A stretch of DNA of 64,000 bases from Flagellimonas_B algarum (GTDB taxonomy: Bacteria > Bacteroidota > Bacteroidia > Flavobacteriales > Flavobacteriaceae): contig NZ_JBEVTG010000004.1 in the NCBI RefSeq assembly GCF_040513375.1, positions 22,162 through 86,161 of the forward strand, read 5' to 3'. The notes under the pieces are model-generated. The model had not been told where the DNA came from. It did not search any database and saw only the letters and a list, made by a program, of their open reading frames with translations. A program made the position numbers and the translations under genes. Below are positions 17,329-27,018 of the stretch, piece by piece. Positions within the stretch are counted from its first letter, which is position 1. Each line of letters opens with the position of its first letter.

Positions 17329-17793
17329 TCACCGGGCTTTGTCGACAATGACCGTGTCGGGAACGAGACCGGTATAATCGCCTCCATTCCGGATAACGTC
17401 CCTAACGATGGAGGAACTGATGTAAGACTTGCCGGAAGAAGTCAATAAAAAGACCGTTTCGATTTCCGATAATTTTCGGTTGGTGTGGGCGATCGCTTTT
17501 TCGAATTCGAAATCCCCCGGATTGCGCAACCCCCTTAAGATGAAATCCGCTTCGATCTCCTTGCAGAAGTCGACCGTCAAGCCCTCATAGGTAACCACCT
17601 TGATCTTGGGTTCGTTCGCAAAGGCCCCTGCAATGAATTGCTTTCGTTGTTCTAAGGAGAACATGTACTTTTTATCGGCGTTGATGCCAATGGCAATGAC
17701 TAGTTCGTCGAACAAGGTGATGCCCCTTTTGATGATGTCGTAGTGCCCAAGGGTCAAAGGGTCGAACGATCCCGGAAATACCGCTTTTCTCAT
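17329..17793 (-). CDS. coaD: Pantetheine-phosphate adenylyltransferase
   Basis: 154 residues, the usual CoaD length. The nucleotidyltransferase motif PGSFDPLTLGH at the N-terminus and the C-terminal SSSIVRDV segment are diagnostic. It adenylates 4'-phosphopantetheine in coenzyme A synthesis. It lies 27 bases after ddl on the same strand and is probably co-transcribed with it. Confidence 0.96.
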   Translation of the reverse strand: MRKAVFPGSFDPLTLGHYDIIKRGITLFDELVIAIGINADKKYMFSLEQRKQFIAGAFANEPKIKVVTYEGLTVDFCKEIEADFILRGLRNPGDFEFEKAIAHTNRKLSEIETVFLLTSSGKSYISSSIVRDVIRNGGDYTGLVPDTVIVDKAR

Positions 17794-17820
17794 GGCGAAT
17801 AGTTTTCTTAAAAGTACGGA

Positions 17821-18801
17821 TTATTTGATTTTCAAGGCCTCGGTAATCGAACTTTCGAAGAGCTGCGCCAAGCTGATATCGGCCTCCTTGGCTTGCTGTG
17901 GTAAGATACTTTCCTCGGTCAACCCGGGAGTGGTATTCATTTCAAGAAGATAGGGTTCATCTTCGACAAAAATGAATTCACTTCGGGTATATCCGGTCAT
18001 TTTCAAAAGCTCATATAGGTACTTGGCTACCCGCTCCACCTTTTCCCGTTGCGCTTCGCTTATTCGGGCTGGAGTGATTTCCTTGGACTTACCCTCATAC
18101 TTCGCCGCATAATCAAAAAAGTCGTTTTCGCTGACGATTTCGGTAATCGGCAGCACTTTGGTCTTGCCTTGGTAGGTGATGACGCCGACCGAAACTTCGG
18201 TACCGTCCAAAAAAGACTCGATAATGATTTCATCATCTTCATTAAAGGCATGTTCGATAGCCGCTCCCATGGCCGTTTCCTCGTACACTTTGCTGATCCC
18301 GAAGCTGCTTCCTGCTTTATTGGCCTTAACGAAACAGGGAAGCCCGACTTTATCGATGATGTGTTTGGTGTCGATGGCATCGCCTTTATTCAGGTAATAC
18401 GACTCGGCACAATGGATGCCGAAGGGTTTGAGGGTACTCAAAAAATCACGCTTGTTGAACGTTAAGGCGGCTTGGTAGTGGTTACAAGAAGTCTGGACAA
18501 GACCTATAAGTTCGAAATACGCTTGCATCAGTCCGTCTTCACCCGGAGTGCCGTGTATGGCATTGAACACACAATCGAAGCGCACCTTCCTTCCATCCAA
18601 AGTGAGGCTGAAATCGTTTTTGTCAACGGGGTGTCGGGTTCCGTCTTCAGCTAGATGGTACCATCCATCCGTTTCGATAAGGATGCGAAAAGAGTTGAAT
18701 TTCGTTCGGTCTAGGTGTGCGTAAACCACGTTTCCACTTTTAATGGAAATCGCGTGTTCACTGGAATACCCCCCCATGATAATGGCGATGTTTTTCTTCA
18801 T
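17821..18801 (-). CDS. ddl: D-alanine--D-alanine ligase
   Basis: 326 residues of the ATP-grasp ligase Ddl. The N-terminal IIMGGYSSEHAIS, the substrate region HGTPGEDG, FVKANKAGSSFGISK and the C-terminal LEMNTTPGLTEES are all present. It makes D-Ala-D-Ala for peptidoglycan. It is divergent from the PASTA protein gene. Confidence 0.96.
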   Translation of the reverse strand: MKKNIAIIMGGYSSEHAISIKSGNVVYAHLDRTKFNSFRILIETDGWYHLAEDGTRHPVDKNDFSLTLDGRKVRFDCVFNAIHGTPGEDGLMQAYFELIGLVQTSCNHYQAALTFNKRDFLSTLKPFGIHCAESYYLNKGDAIDTKHIIDKVGLPCFVKANKAGSSFGISKVYEETAMGAAIEHAFNEDDEIIIESFLDGTEVSVGVITYQGKTKVLPITEIVSENDFFDYAAKYEGKSKEITPARISEAQREKVERVAKYLYELLKMTGYTRSEFIFVEDEPYLLEMNTTPGLTEESILPQQAKEADISLAQLFESSITEALKIK

Positions 18802-18847
18802 TGCTCAAATATGCGTGCACCAAAGTAATTAAAAATTACCCTTTTTC

Positions 18848-18855
18848 TATATTTG
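18848..18855 (+). promoter_or_regulatory. Candidate -7 box of the PASTA/rluD unit
   Basis: TATATTTG matches TAnnTTTG, 18 bases before the ATG at 18874. No clear TTG lies at the -33 position. Confidence 0.45.
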
Positions 18856-18873
18856 TTGTCAGAAGTACTTACG

Positions 18874-19464
18874 ATGCGCAATTTTGTTGATTTTTTAAAG
18901 AGTAAAACGTTTTTGATCCAATTGGGCCTGGCCTTGGTTGTAGTGTTGCTTTTCGTTTTCATCGGTTTGGGCTGGTTGAAAAGTACCACCAACCATGGGG
19001 AGTTTGTCGAGGTTCCGGATTTTTCGAAAATGTCGGTTCAGGAAATGCGTGATTTGGCGGAAGCTAGGGGCTTACGTTATGAAGTGCTTGATTCGACCAA
19101 TTACAATCCCGATTTCCCGCGTTTCTCCATTTTGGAGCAAGATCCTGTTGCGGGAACCAAGGTTAAAGACAATCGAAAAATCTACTTTACGGTCAACCCT
19201 TCCGGATACAAAAAGGTCACCGTACCCGATATCGTGCAGGTAACACAGCGCAACGCGACATCGATGTTGCGTGCCGTCGGTCTTGACGTGCAACGCATAA
19301 CTTATATCGATGAACTCGGTAAGGACATGGTGTATCAAATGAAATACAAAGGCAAATACGTCAGTCCGGGCGATAAGTTGCCGAAGACCTCCAAGATCGA
19401 ATTGATCTGCGGCAATGGCACCATACCCAATAGTGCGATCATTCGTGCCCAATCCGAAGACTAA
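18874..19464 (+). CDS. PASTA domain-containing membrane protein
   Basis: 196 residues from the ATG at 18874; a TTG in the promoter region at 18853 is not credible. One transmembrane segment (about 13-36) is followed by two extracytoplasmic PASTA-like repeats, EVPDFSKMSVQEMRDLAEARG near 46-66 and TVPDIVQVTQRNATSMLRAVG near 117-137. In other bacteria PASTA domains bind peptidoglycan fragments at the end of Ser/Thr kinases, but no kinase domain is present here. Position next to ddl suits a cell-wall role. Its stop overlaps the rluD-like start by one base. Confidence 0.88.
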   Translation: MRNFVDFLKSKTFLIQLGLALVVVLLFVFIGLGWLKSTTNHGEFVEVPDFSKMSVQEMRDLAEARGLRYEVLDSTNYNPDFPRFSILEQDPVAGTKVKDNRKIYFTVNPSGYKKVTVPDIVQVTQRNATSMLRAVGLDVQRITYIDELGKDMVYQMKYKGKYVSPGDKLPKTSKIELICGNGTIPNSAIIRAQSED

Positions 19465-20501
19465 TGGGTGACACCGACCCCTCCGAAATCCAACAAGACG
19501 AACTTTTCGAGCATTATCGTTTTGAAGCATCAAAAGGCCAAGAACCCCTTCGGGTCGACAAGTTTTTGATGAACTTCATCGAGAACGCCACCCGCAACAA
19601 AATCCAACAGGCCGCAAAACAAGGGCATATCTGGGTCAACGATCAACAGGTGAAACAGAATTATAGGGTCAAGGCGGGCGATGAGGTCAAGGTTCTTTTC
19701 GAGCATCCACCTTATGAATTTTTGCTGGTGGGTGAAAATATTCCACTTACTATCGTTTATGAGGATGAAAGTCTATTGGTGGTCAATAAAGAAGCTGGAA
19801 TGGTGGTGCATCCCGGCCATGGCAATTACGAGCATACCCTGATCAATGCCTTGGTCTATCATTTCGAGAATTTGCCCAATAACAGCTCGAACAGGCCCGG
19901 ATTGGTGCACCGGATCGACAAGGATACTTCGGGCTTATTGGTGGTCGCGAAAACCGAAACGGCGATGACCCATTTAGCCCAACAATTTTTTGAAAAAACC
20001 AGCGAGCGTGAATACCTCGCTTTGGTTTGGGGAAATGTGGAAGAAGAGGAAGGCACCGTCATTGGAAATTTGGGCCGCAACCCGAAAAACAGGCTTCAAA
20101 TGGTGGTTTTTCCTGAAGGAGATCAAGGAAAGGAAGCGGTTACCCATTTCAAGGTGGTCGAACGTTTTGGATATGTTACCCTGGTCTCATGCCGTCTCGA
20201 GACCGGTCGTACCCACCAGATCAGAGCGCATATGAAGTATATCGGCCATACCCTTTTCAATGATGCCCGCTATGGGGGAGACAAGATCTTGAAAGGGACC
20301 ACTTTTACCAAATACCGGCAATTCGTCGATAATACCTTCAAGGTTTTACCGCGACAGGCTTTGCACGCCAAGACCTTGGGCTTCGAACATCCCGTCAGTG
20401 GTGAGTTCATGCGTTTTGATTCCGATCTTCCCGATGATATGCAGCAATGCTTGGTGAAATGGCGCAATTATGCCAAACACCTCGGTGACTCAACGGAATA
20501 G
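19464..20501 (+). CDS. rluD: RluA/RluD family 23S rRNA pseudouridine synthase
   Basis: 345 residues. An S4 RNA-binding domain (about 28-85) precedes the pseudouridine synthase domain with the catalytic motif HRIDKDTSG at 149-157, followed by RTHQIRAH and the C-terminal QALHAKTLGF. It should convert uridines in large-subunit rRNA; the RluD assignment is by domain order and length, and RluC-type specificity cannot be excluded. It is translationally coupled to the PASTA gene by the TAATG junction. Confidence 0.88.
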   Translation: MGDTDPSEIQQDELFEHYRFEASKGQEPLRVDKFLMNFIENATRNKIQQAAKQGHIWVNDQQVKQNYRVKAGDEVKVLFEHPPYEFLLVGENIPLTIVYEDESLLVVNKEAGMVVHPGHGNYEHTLINALVYHFENLPNNSSNRPGLVHRIDKDTSGLLVVAKTETAMTHLAQQFFEKTSEREYLALVWGNVEEEEGTVIGNLGRNPKNRLQMVVFPEGDQGKEAVTHFKVVERFGYVTLVSCRLETGRTHQIRAHMKYIGHTLFNDARYGGDKILKGTTFTKYRQFVDNTFKVLPRQALHAKTLGFEHPVSGEFMRFDSDLPDDMQQCLVKWRNYAKHLGDSTE

Positions 20502-20590
20502 GTTTTGCCGATGCGCCTATTGAAAAGTCCTTGGTCCCAAAATTCCATCTTTGACCAATAGGGGTTATTTTTGGGGAAATTCACGATCGC

Positions 20591-21352
20591 ATGAAAATCG
20601 TTATTTCCCCAGCCAAGTCCTTGGATTTTGAAAGCCGGTTACCCACCGACAGGTTCAGTCAACCTGCATTCGTTGAACAAGCCCAGAAAATCAACACGGT
20701 ATTGGCCAAAAAAAAGCCGAAAGCCCTGTCGAAATTGATGTCGATATCCGAAAAATTGGCCGAATTGAATTGGGAACGAAACCAATCGTTCGCCCCACCA
20801 TTTACTTCGGCAAACGCGCGACCAGCGGTCTATGCTTTCAATGGGGACGTGTACCAAGGGTTGGACGTTCATTCCCTTGAAGAAAGCCAATTGGATAACT
20901 TGCAGGATTCTTTACGGATCTTATCAGGACTTTACGGTCTGCTCAAGCCTTTGGACCTCATTCAACCATACCGACTTGAAATGGGGACCCAATTACGCAT
21001 CGGAAGAAAAAAGAACCTTTATGAATTTTGGCGCAAACCAATCACCGCCCAGCTCAACGGGGAGTTGGCCGATAATGAATTGTTCATCAACCTGGCGAGC
21101 AATGAGTATTTCAGTGCCGTAGACACCAAGTCTTTAAAGGTTCCGGTGATAAGCCCCATCTTCAAGGATTGGAAGAACGACAGGCTAAAGGTCATCAGTT
21201 TCTTCGCCAAAAAGGCCAGGGGGGCCATGGTACGCTATATCATCGATAAAGATGCCCGGACCCTTGATGCCATCAAAGGCTTCGATTATCTAGACTATCA
21301 TTTCAGCCCTGAACATACCTTGAACGAGAACCAACCTGTTTTCGTTCGATAG
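20591..21352 (+). CDS. yaaA: Peroxide stress protein YaaA (UPF0246)
   Basis: 253 residues with the full YaaA pattern: MKIVISPAKSLDFE at the start, YAFNGDVYQGLD, LSGLYGLLKPLD, and the C-terminal SFFAKKARGAM. In E. coli YaaA limits intracellular iron during peroxide stress and binds DNA through a helix-hairpin-helix-like fold. It stands alone between the rluD-like gene and a small lipoprotein gene. Confidence 0.93.
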   Translation: MKIVISPAKSLDFESRLPTDRFSQPAFVEQAQKINTVLAKKKPKALSKLMSISEKLAELNWERNQSFAPPFTSANARPAVYAFNGDVYQGLDVHSLEESQLDNLQDSLRILSGLYGLLKPLDLIQPYRLEMGTQLRIGRKKNLYEFWRKPITAQLNGELADNELFINLASNEYFSAVDTKSLKVPVISPIFKDWKNDRLKVISFFAKKARGAMVRYIIDKDARTLDAIKGFDYLDYHFSPEHTLNENQPVFVR

Positions 21353-21398
21353 AATATTTTGGTGAAGCGGGCGTTCTTGTTTTATAAAGAATGCTCCC

Positions 21399-21761
21399 AT
21401 GAAAAAGCTAGTATACAGCCTTGCGGTATTGGCCGCGGTCCTTTTCTCCTGTCAAGATCGCGACGACGAACTGACCGCAGCGAACATCCGGATCAATAAC
21501 CTAACGAACAGTACCTTCAACTTGCTTGAAATCGTTCCTGATAGTCTGTTTTACGAGGCGGTGCCCGCCGACGGATTTTCGGAATACCTTCCTTTCGATA
21601 CCGCCTTTGAGGCCATGAGGTTCACTATTGAAACCGATTCGGCGAATTTCACCTATACCCCACCCGATCAAGTTTTCGACCCATTACCCATAGGATTGTA
21701 TACATATCAAGTCAGTATAGATGCCGATGGGGAAGTGGTATTGACTTTTCGTATCGATTGA
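21399..21761 (+). CDS. Hypothetical lipoprotein
   Basis: 120 residues. The N-terminus MKKLVYSLAVLAAVLFSC has a lipobox with the lipidated Cys at 18, so this is predicted to be an envelope lipoprotein. The rest is short, acidic and beta-rich with no motif I recognise. It ends 3 bases before the stop of the convergent THX gene. Confidence 0.7.
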   Translation: MKKLVYSLAVLAAVLFSCQDRDDELTAANIRINNLTNSTFNLLEIVPDSLFYEAVPADGFSEYLPFDTAFEAMRFTIETDSANFTYTPPDQVFDPLPIGLYTYQVSIDADGEVVLTFRID

Positions 21762-21764
21762 CCC

Positions 21765-21890
21765 TTATTTTTTCTTACTGGATTTTTTGACAGGAGCAGG
21801 TGCGACCTTCTTCTTTTTGCGTTTTCTTCTCGCACCATAAGTGCCGTTGATGATTTTACCACGCTTGCTCTTGATATCTCCTTTGCCCAT
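21765..21890 (-). CDS. Small ribosomal protein bTHX
   Basis: A 41-residue frame beginning MGKGDIKSKRGKI and continuing INGTYGARRKRKKKK, then an Ala/Pro/Lys tail. The GKGDxKSKRGKI...GxYGxxR pattern is that of the 30S protein THX, which is found in Bacteroidota and Thermus and sits at the head of the small subunit. It is very basic and too short for usual gene calling. Its stop faces the stop of the lipoprotein gene with a 3-base gap. Confidence 0.92.
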   Translation of the reverse strand: MGKGDIKSKRGKIINGTYGARRKRKKKKVAPAPVKKSSKKK

Positions 21891-21970
21891 AATTCTGAAT
21901 TTTGTAACCCCTTAAACTAGCAAAAATTCCATAGGGTTCAAAATCCAAACAGAAGCGTACCTTCGTCTTT

Positions 21971-22630
21971 ATGTTCGTGCATCAGCATCCATATGTGCCA
22001 TTTTTGTTCGAAGGAGTCGAAAAATTGATCGTTGGTACCTTGCCACCACCACGGTTTACTTCCCGTGAGTTGAAACCCGGCGACGTCGATTTTTGTTATG
22101 GCAGCCGCGATGGGCAGTTATGGCCCATCCTAGATCGGATTTTCGATCTTGGGTTGGTTTTCGAGACCAGTGAAAAGGCCGTTGCCCAGCGCAAAGCCTT
22201 TCTAAAGCGGCGCAAGATAGGGATCTGTGATATTGTCGCCTCGGCCAAAAGGGAGAAGATCGATGCTTCCGATATCGGGATGCAGCAGGTCGAACTTCGA
22301 GATCTGCTGGCATACCTCGAGCATTATCCGAGCGTGCATACCCTCTTGTTCACGGGGGGAAATAGCAAAAATGGACCGGAGTATTTTTTTAGGAAGCAAT
22401 TGAAACCGCTCGACCTCAAGCTTGAAACCGTTGATGATCAAGTACCGAGAAGGTACCGTTTCATCCATCCGGTGACCCAAAAAACCATTTCCACCGTTTC
22501 ATTGATCGCCCCCTCAGGAGCTGCGAATCGGGCTGTCGGAAGTTTGGAAGAATACAAGCAGATCAAGGCCAAGGACCCCAACTTCACCACCTTTGATTTC
22601 AGGGTAGGGCAGTATCGAAAGTTTTTTTGA
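21971..22630 (+). CDS. Uracil-DNA glycosylase family protein
   Basis: 219 residues of the uracil-DNA glycosylase superfamily in its divergent form. VGTLPPPRF replaces the usual GxDPxP or GSFPS strand-loop, followed by FCYGSRDGQLWPIL, which corresponds to the base-pocket segment of the hypoxanthine/mismatch-glycosylase-like branch, and LIAPSGAANRA near 178, corresponding to the minor-groove intercalation loop. It probably removes a deaminated base from DNA; the exact base is unknown. A short stem (22630-22649) follows the stop without a clear T-run. Confidence 0.78.
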   Translation: MFVHQHPYVPFLFEGVEKLIVGTLPPPRFTSRELKPGDVDFCYGSRDGQLWPILDRIFDLGLVFETSEKAVAQRKAFLKRRKIGICDIVASAKREKIDASDIGMQQVELRDLLAYLEHYPSVHTLLFTGGNSKNGPEYFFRKQLKPLDLKLETVDDQVPRRYRFIHPVTQKTISTVSLIAPSGAANRAVGSLEEYKQIKAKDPNFTTFDFRVGQYRKFF

Positions 22631-22750
22631 CAAAGCCCCACTGCTTTGTTAGGTTTGCAAGGTCGGACCAAATTTTTGTGACATCGGTACATGCGGTTCG
22701 GATATCGCCCTTTTATGGCGAACTTTGCACAACACTTAAATCACCTACGG

Positions 22751-25306
22751 ATGAATGCCATGCAACGATCGAAGCGGTTGGACGAATTCAAAAAGTCGGT
22801 CACCAATAAATTCAATATCTACAACAGCCTTTTTCTCAGTCTGCCCTATGCCGACATGGAAAACGTAGGCATGTTGGTGCCCTTGTTGTTCGAACAATGT
22901 GAGAAGGGCTTGAATGCCGGCAAGAAACCCCAAGACATCCTTTCGCATTTCTTCGATAATTTCACGGAGCTTGAAACCGAACAGCAACGTGTTGATTTCA
23001 TGTTTCGGATCATCCAGTACGTCGAACGTCAAGTGGTATTGTTCGACAGTGTCGAAGATGCCGCATTCCCGAAACTCCAAGAATATACCGAATCCTTGTC
23101 GATCAACGATTATTTCGAGTTGGTGAACCGCTCGAAGAATTGGGACAAGATCGGAAAAAAGCTGGGTTCGTTCAGCGCTCGAATCGTGTTAACTGCGCAT
23201 CCCACACAATTTTATACCCCGGCCGTCCTCGACATCATTTCCGAATTACGGGATCTAATCGATGAAAACCGCGTCGACGATATCGACCAAACACTCCAGC
23301 AATTGGGGCTCACTTCTTTGATCAATACCAAAAAACCAACGCCCCTGGATGAGGCCAAAAACATCATCCATATCTTGAGGTATACGTATTACGATGCTAT
23401 CGGGGATTTGTTCGAATATGTCAAAAGCAACATCCGCAATGAACGATTCGATAACTATGATATCATCAAATTGGGGTTCTGGCCCGGAGGGGACCGTGAT
23501 GGCAATCCGTTCGTGACCGCCGACATGACCAAAAGTGTTGCCGATGAGCTCCGTATTACCTTGATGAAGTGCTACTACAATGAATTGAAGGCCTTGCGCA
23601 AAAAGTTAACTTTCAAAGGCTTGCAGCAACCTTTGAATGCTTTGAACCAAAGTCTCTATCGCGCGATGTTCCAAGAAAATTACGTTATCCCATATGCTGA
23701 GATCGTAGGGAAATTGGGAGAAATCAAAGCCATTTTGATTGCCGATTACCATTCACTCTACCTTGATGAACTGAACTTTTTATTGGACAAAGTCCACATT
23801 TTCAAGACCCATTTCGCGACTCTTGATATACGTCAAGATCATAGCAAACATTATGTGGCGGTCGAAACGATTTTAAAGCGACAAGGAAAGATCAAAGATG
23901 ACTTGAATGAACTTTCCGAATCCGAATTGGTCGATCTTTTGTTAAAAGAACAATTCGCGTTAAAGGCTTCCGACTATACCGAAGAGATCGTCAAGGATAC
24001 CATTGCCAATATTTCACAACTCGGTGAAATTCAACGTACCAATGGGCAAGATGGATGTAACCGTTATATCATCAGCAACTCGGAGGATATCTTTTCGGTT
24101 TTGTTCGTTTTCGGACTGTTCCGTTGGTGTGGATGGAAGGAAGAGGAGATCAGCTTTGACATTATTCCGCTGTTCGAGACAATGAAGGGAATGGAAGCCT
24201 CCGAATCGGTCATGCAGGCCTTGTTCGATATCCCCCAATACCGTTCGCATTTGGCCCGACGCCAGGAAACGCATACCATCATGCTCGGTTTTTCCGATGG
24301 TACGAAGGATGGGGGGTACCTTAAAGCCAATTGGAGCATTTTAAAGACCAAGGAAACCTTGAGTAAGGTCTGCAAGAAAAATGGGATCAAAGCCATTTTC
24401 TTTGATGGCCGTGGTGGGCCACCTGCCCGAGGTGGTGGAAAGACACACCGTTTCTATGCGGCCCAAACCAAGGATGTGGCCAATCACGAGATACAGTTGA
24501 CCATTCAGGGGCAGACCATCACCAGTACCTATGGTACCAAAGCCCAGTTCATCCACAATGCCGAACAATTGTTGACTGCCGGTCTTAGCAACAACCTTTT
24601 CGGTAAGGAGCATTCGATCAGTACGGCCCAACGTAAATTGATCGAAGAATTGTCCGAATTGAGTTTCGAAAAATACGATGCGCTCAAGCAGCATCCGAAC
24701 TTCATACCATATCTCGAACATCGAAGTACGTTGAAGTATTATTCGAACGCCAATATCGGTAGTCGGCCTGGCAAACGTGGAAACAAGAAACAGCTTACCC
24801 TGTCAGACCTACGGGCCATTTCGTTCGTGGGTTCTTGGAGTCAATTGAAACAAAACGTACCGGGCTATTTCGGTCTCGGGAGTGCCATTGCCCAATTGAA
24901 GGAACAAGGTCGAATGCCAGAGATCAAAAAACTGTACAAAGAAGTACCTTTCTTTAGGGCCTTGATGCATAACAGCATGATGTCATTGGCCAAGACCAAT
25001 TTCAATTTGACCAGTTACATGAAGGAAGATCCCGAGTTCGGGAAGTTTTGGAACATCCTATATGATGAATACAGGCTTTCGGAAAAGATGTTGCTCGCCA
25101 TATCGGGTTACAAGATCTTGATGGAAGATGAGGCCATTTCAAGGGAGTCGGTCAAAATCCGTGAGAAAATCGTGCTACCCCTGCTGGTCATCCAACAGAA
25201 CGCCTTGTACCATATTACCCAAAATTCACCCTTCAAGGATGATTACGGAAAGATCGTAACGCGCTCCTTATACGGCAATATCAACGCCAGCAGGAATTCG
25301 GCCTAA
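22751..25306 (+). CDS. ppc: Phosphoenolpyruvate carboxylase
   Basis: 851 residues from the ATG at 22751 (MNAMQRSKRLDEF). The open frame extends to 22691, but a GAACTTTGCAC promoter-like box lies inside that extension, so the later start is preferred. Catalytic motifs are LTAHPTQF with His150, GGDRDGNPFVTADMT, FDGRGGPPARGGG and GSRPGKRG. The enzyme forms oxaloacetate from PEP and bicarbonate to refill the TCA cycle. Its stop shares four bases (CTAA) with the convergent receiver gene. Confidence 0.95.
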   Translation: MNAMQRSKRLDEFKKSVTNKFNIYNSLFLSLPYADMENVGMLVPLLFEQCEKGLNAGKKPQDILSHFFDNFTELETEQQRVDFMFRIIQYVERQVVLFDSVEDAAFPKLQEYTESLSINDYFELVNRSKNWDKIGKKLGSFSARIVLTAHPTQFYTPAVLDIISELRDLIDENRVDDIDQTLQQLGLTSLINTKKPTPLDEAKNIIHILRYTYYDAIGDLFEYVKSNIRNERFDNYDIIKLGFWPGGDRDGNPFVTADMTKSVADELRITLMKCYYNELKALRKKLTFKGLQQPLNALNQSLYRAMFQENYVIPYAEIVGKLGEIKAILIADYHSLYLDELNFLLDKVHIFKTHFATLDIRQDHSKHYVAVETILKRQGKIKDDLNELSESELVDLLLKEQFALKASDYTEEIVKDTIANISQLGEIQRTNGQDGCNRYIISNSEDIFSVLFVFGLFRWCGWKEEEISFDIIPLFETMKGMEASESVMQALFDIPQYRSHLARRQETHTIMLGFSDGTKDGGYLKANWSILKTKETLSKVCKKNGIKAIFFDGRGGPPARGGGKTHRFYAAQTKDVANHEIQLTIQGQTITSTYGTKAQFIHNAEQLLTAGLSNNLFGKEHSISTAQRKLIEELSELSFEKYDALKQHPNFIPYLEHRSTLKYYSNANIGSRPGKRGNKKQLTLSDLRAISFVGSWSQLKQNVPGYFGLGSAIAQLKEQGRMPEIKKLYKEVPFFRALMHNSMMSLAKTNFNLTSYMKEDPEFGKFWNILYDEYRLSEKMLLAISGYKILMEDEAISRESVKIREKIVLPLLVIQQNALYHITQNSPFKDDYGKIVTRSLYGNINASRNSA

Positions 25307-25680
25307 ACGACCATTTCAGGAATTCGCAAAGTTTCGGCTATCGCGTCGATAGTTTCAACGAAAACCTGTTTGCGAATGGGTTTCATCAAAAAGTGATCGA
25401 TTCCATAGGCCTTCGCCTGGTCAAGATAGCGTTCCCAGGTAGAGTTGATCAGGATCGTACAAGGGATCTCTATTGCATCCAAAAGTTCAAAAGCGTTCGT
25501 TTCATCGATAAGCACATCCAATAAAAGAAGGTCGGCTTTCTGCTCATAAACCGCTTGAATGCCTTCAAAAGGATTGGAATACGCTCCGATCAATCCCAGC
25601 TTTGGGTGGTTTTGCACCAAAAAGGAGGTGGCGAGTAACTGTATCGACGAGTCATCGATAATTACGGTCTTTAAGCTCAT
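25303..25680 (-). CDS. Response regulator, single receiver domain
   Basis: 125 residues, receiver fold only. Asp9-Asp10, the phospho-acceptor Asp in LLLLDVLIDE (about residue 56), a Ser/Thr in INSTW and the Lys in LMKPI are present. No kinase is adjacent; the membrane histidine kinase at 28.6 kb is the nearest candidate partner. It ends in the stop overlap with ppc. Confidence 0.88.
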   Translation of the reverse strand: MSLKTVIIDDSSIQLLATSFLVQNHPKLGLIGAYSNPFEGIQAVYEQKADLLLLDVLIDETNAFELLDAIEIPCTILINSTWERYLDQAKAYGIDHFLMKPIRKQVFVETIDAIAETLRIPEMVV

Positions 25681-25872
25681 AACATAGGATTTGGGAAGGA
25701 CAAGTTGCCCCTTATCGCGCGTTTCACCAAAGTTTGAAGTTCAATGGTAAGAAAATTCGTTAACAAGTGAAACTCAAGGATTACAGGTTTAATTCCGGTG
25801 CTCAATTCGAATGTGGGCAACCATTTGTTGCGATCGTCCGTCTTGGTTATAGAACCATTGGATTACCGACCT

Positions 25873-27018
25873 ATGACGGAACGCTTGCACTACATTGATT
25901 GGTTGCGGGTATTGGCCTTTTCTACTTTGATAGTCTTTCATTGTGCCGTACCCTTTGTTGAAGATTACAGTTGGGAGATCAATAATGACCGGACATCCCC
26001 TACAATTACCAGGATCATTTGGTGGGTACACCAATGGCGATTGCCGCTTTTGTTCTTTATTTCAGGGGTAGGCGTACGGTTCTCCTTGAGAAAACGGAGT
26101 TTGGGTCGGTTTTTGGGTGAACGGATCATACGTCTTTTTATTCCGTTGGTGTTTGCCATCTTTTTCATTACCCCGATCCAAGTGTATTTTGAATGGCTTC
26201 AAAAGGAAAAGATCAGTATGGGGTATTCAGAATTCTACCCTTCCGTTTTTGAGATCGTACCCTATCCTGACGGCTCGTTTACCTGGAGTCATATGTGGTT
26301 CGTCGCCTATCTTTTCGTTTTTACCTTGATTCTGATGCCCGTATTTGCCACGGCAAAAATTCCTTGGTTCCGCTCGCAAGCGACTGCGGTCACCAAGCTT
26401 TTTAACAGCTGGTTCGTGCTCTTGTTGCTCGGACTGCCTTTTGTGGGGTATATTTTCGGACTGTATATCGAATGGCCTGAACAAGGGAGTTTGATCGATG
26501 ATTGGTATGTGTTCCTATCTTCCATGACGTTCTATGTCTTGGGATTTTCGCTCAGTGCGTTTCCAACGTTTTGGGAAGCTTGTATGCGCTATCGGAAACG
26601 CTTCCTACTGATCGCATTGGTACTGGCTTCCTTCTTAATAGGGCTATACTTTTGGGAGTGGTCGGCCAATAAACCCTTGACACAAGATGGCTATCTCTAT
26701 CGTTTTGGGGTTTTGAACGGCTTCCATATTTGGACCATCATATTGGCCGCCATCGGATATACGATGCGCTACCTTAACGTTTCGAATAAGCGGCTTTCCT
26801 ATTTGAACCAAGCGGTGTATCCATATTACATCATGCACCAGGCCGTAATCGTCGCTTCCGGGTATTACATCTTACAATGGGATATCGGTATCTTACCAAA
26901 GCTCTTGCTACTGGTTTTGATCTGTATTTCGGTTATCGGTCTAGTCTACCATTTCATTATCAAGCGCACCAAGGTGACACGGCTCCTGTTCGGAATGCGT
27001 TGGAAAACAAAAATCTAA
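25873..27018 (+). CDS. Acyltransferase 3 family membrane protein
   Basis: 381 residues from the ATG at 25873, giving MTERLHYIDWLRVLAF, the classical start of acyltransferase family 3 (RLxxIDxLR). About ten transmembrane segments are visible; the His in IVFHCAVPF and the RLPLLFFISG segment match the family. Members O-acylate glycans or lipids at the membrane; the MdoC/OPG branch is a good architectural match. The substrate is unknown. The 25681-25872 stretch before it holds no other gene. It shares stop-codon bases (CTAA) with the convergent M20 gene. Confidence 0.85.
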   Translation: MTERLHYIDWLRVLAFSTLIVFHCAVPFVEDYSWEINNDRTSPTITRIIWWVHQWRLPLLFFISGVGVRFSLRKRSLGRFLGERIIRLFIPLVFAIFFITPIQVYFEWLQKEKISMGYSEFYPSVFEIVPYPDGSFTWSHMWFVAYLFVFTLILMPVFATAKIPWFRSQATAVTKLFNSWFVLLLLGLPFVGYIFGLYIEWPEQGSLIDDWYVFLSSMTFYVLGFSLSAFPTFWEACMRYRKRFLLIALVLASFLIGLYFWEWSANKPLTQDGYLYRFGVLNGFHIWTIILAAIGYTMRYLNVSNKRLSYLNQAVYPYYIMHQAVIVASGYYILQWDIGILPKLLLLVLICISVIGLVYHFIIKRTKVTRLLFGMRWKTKI

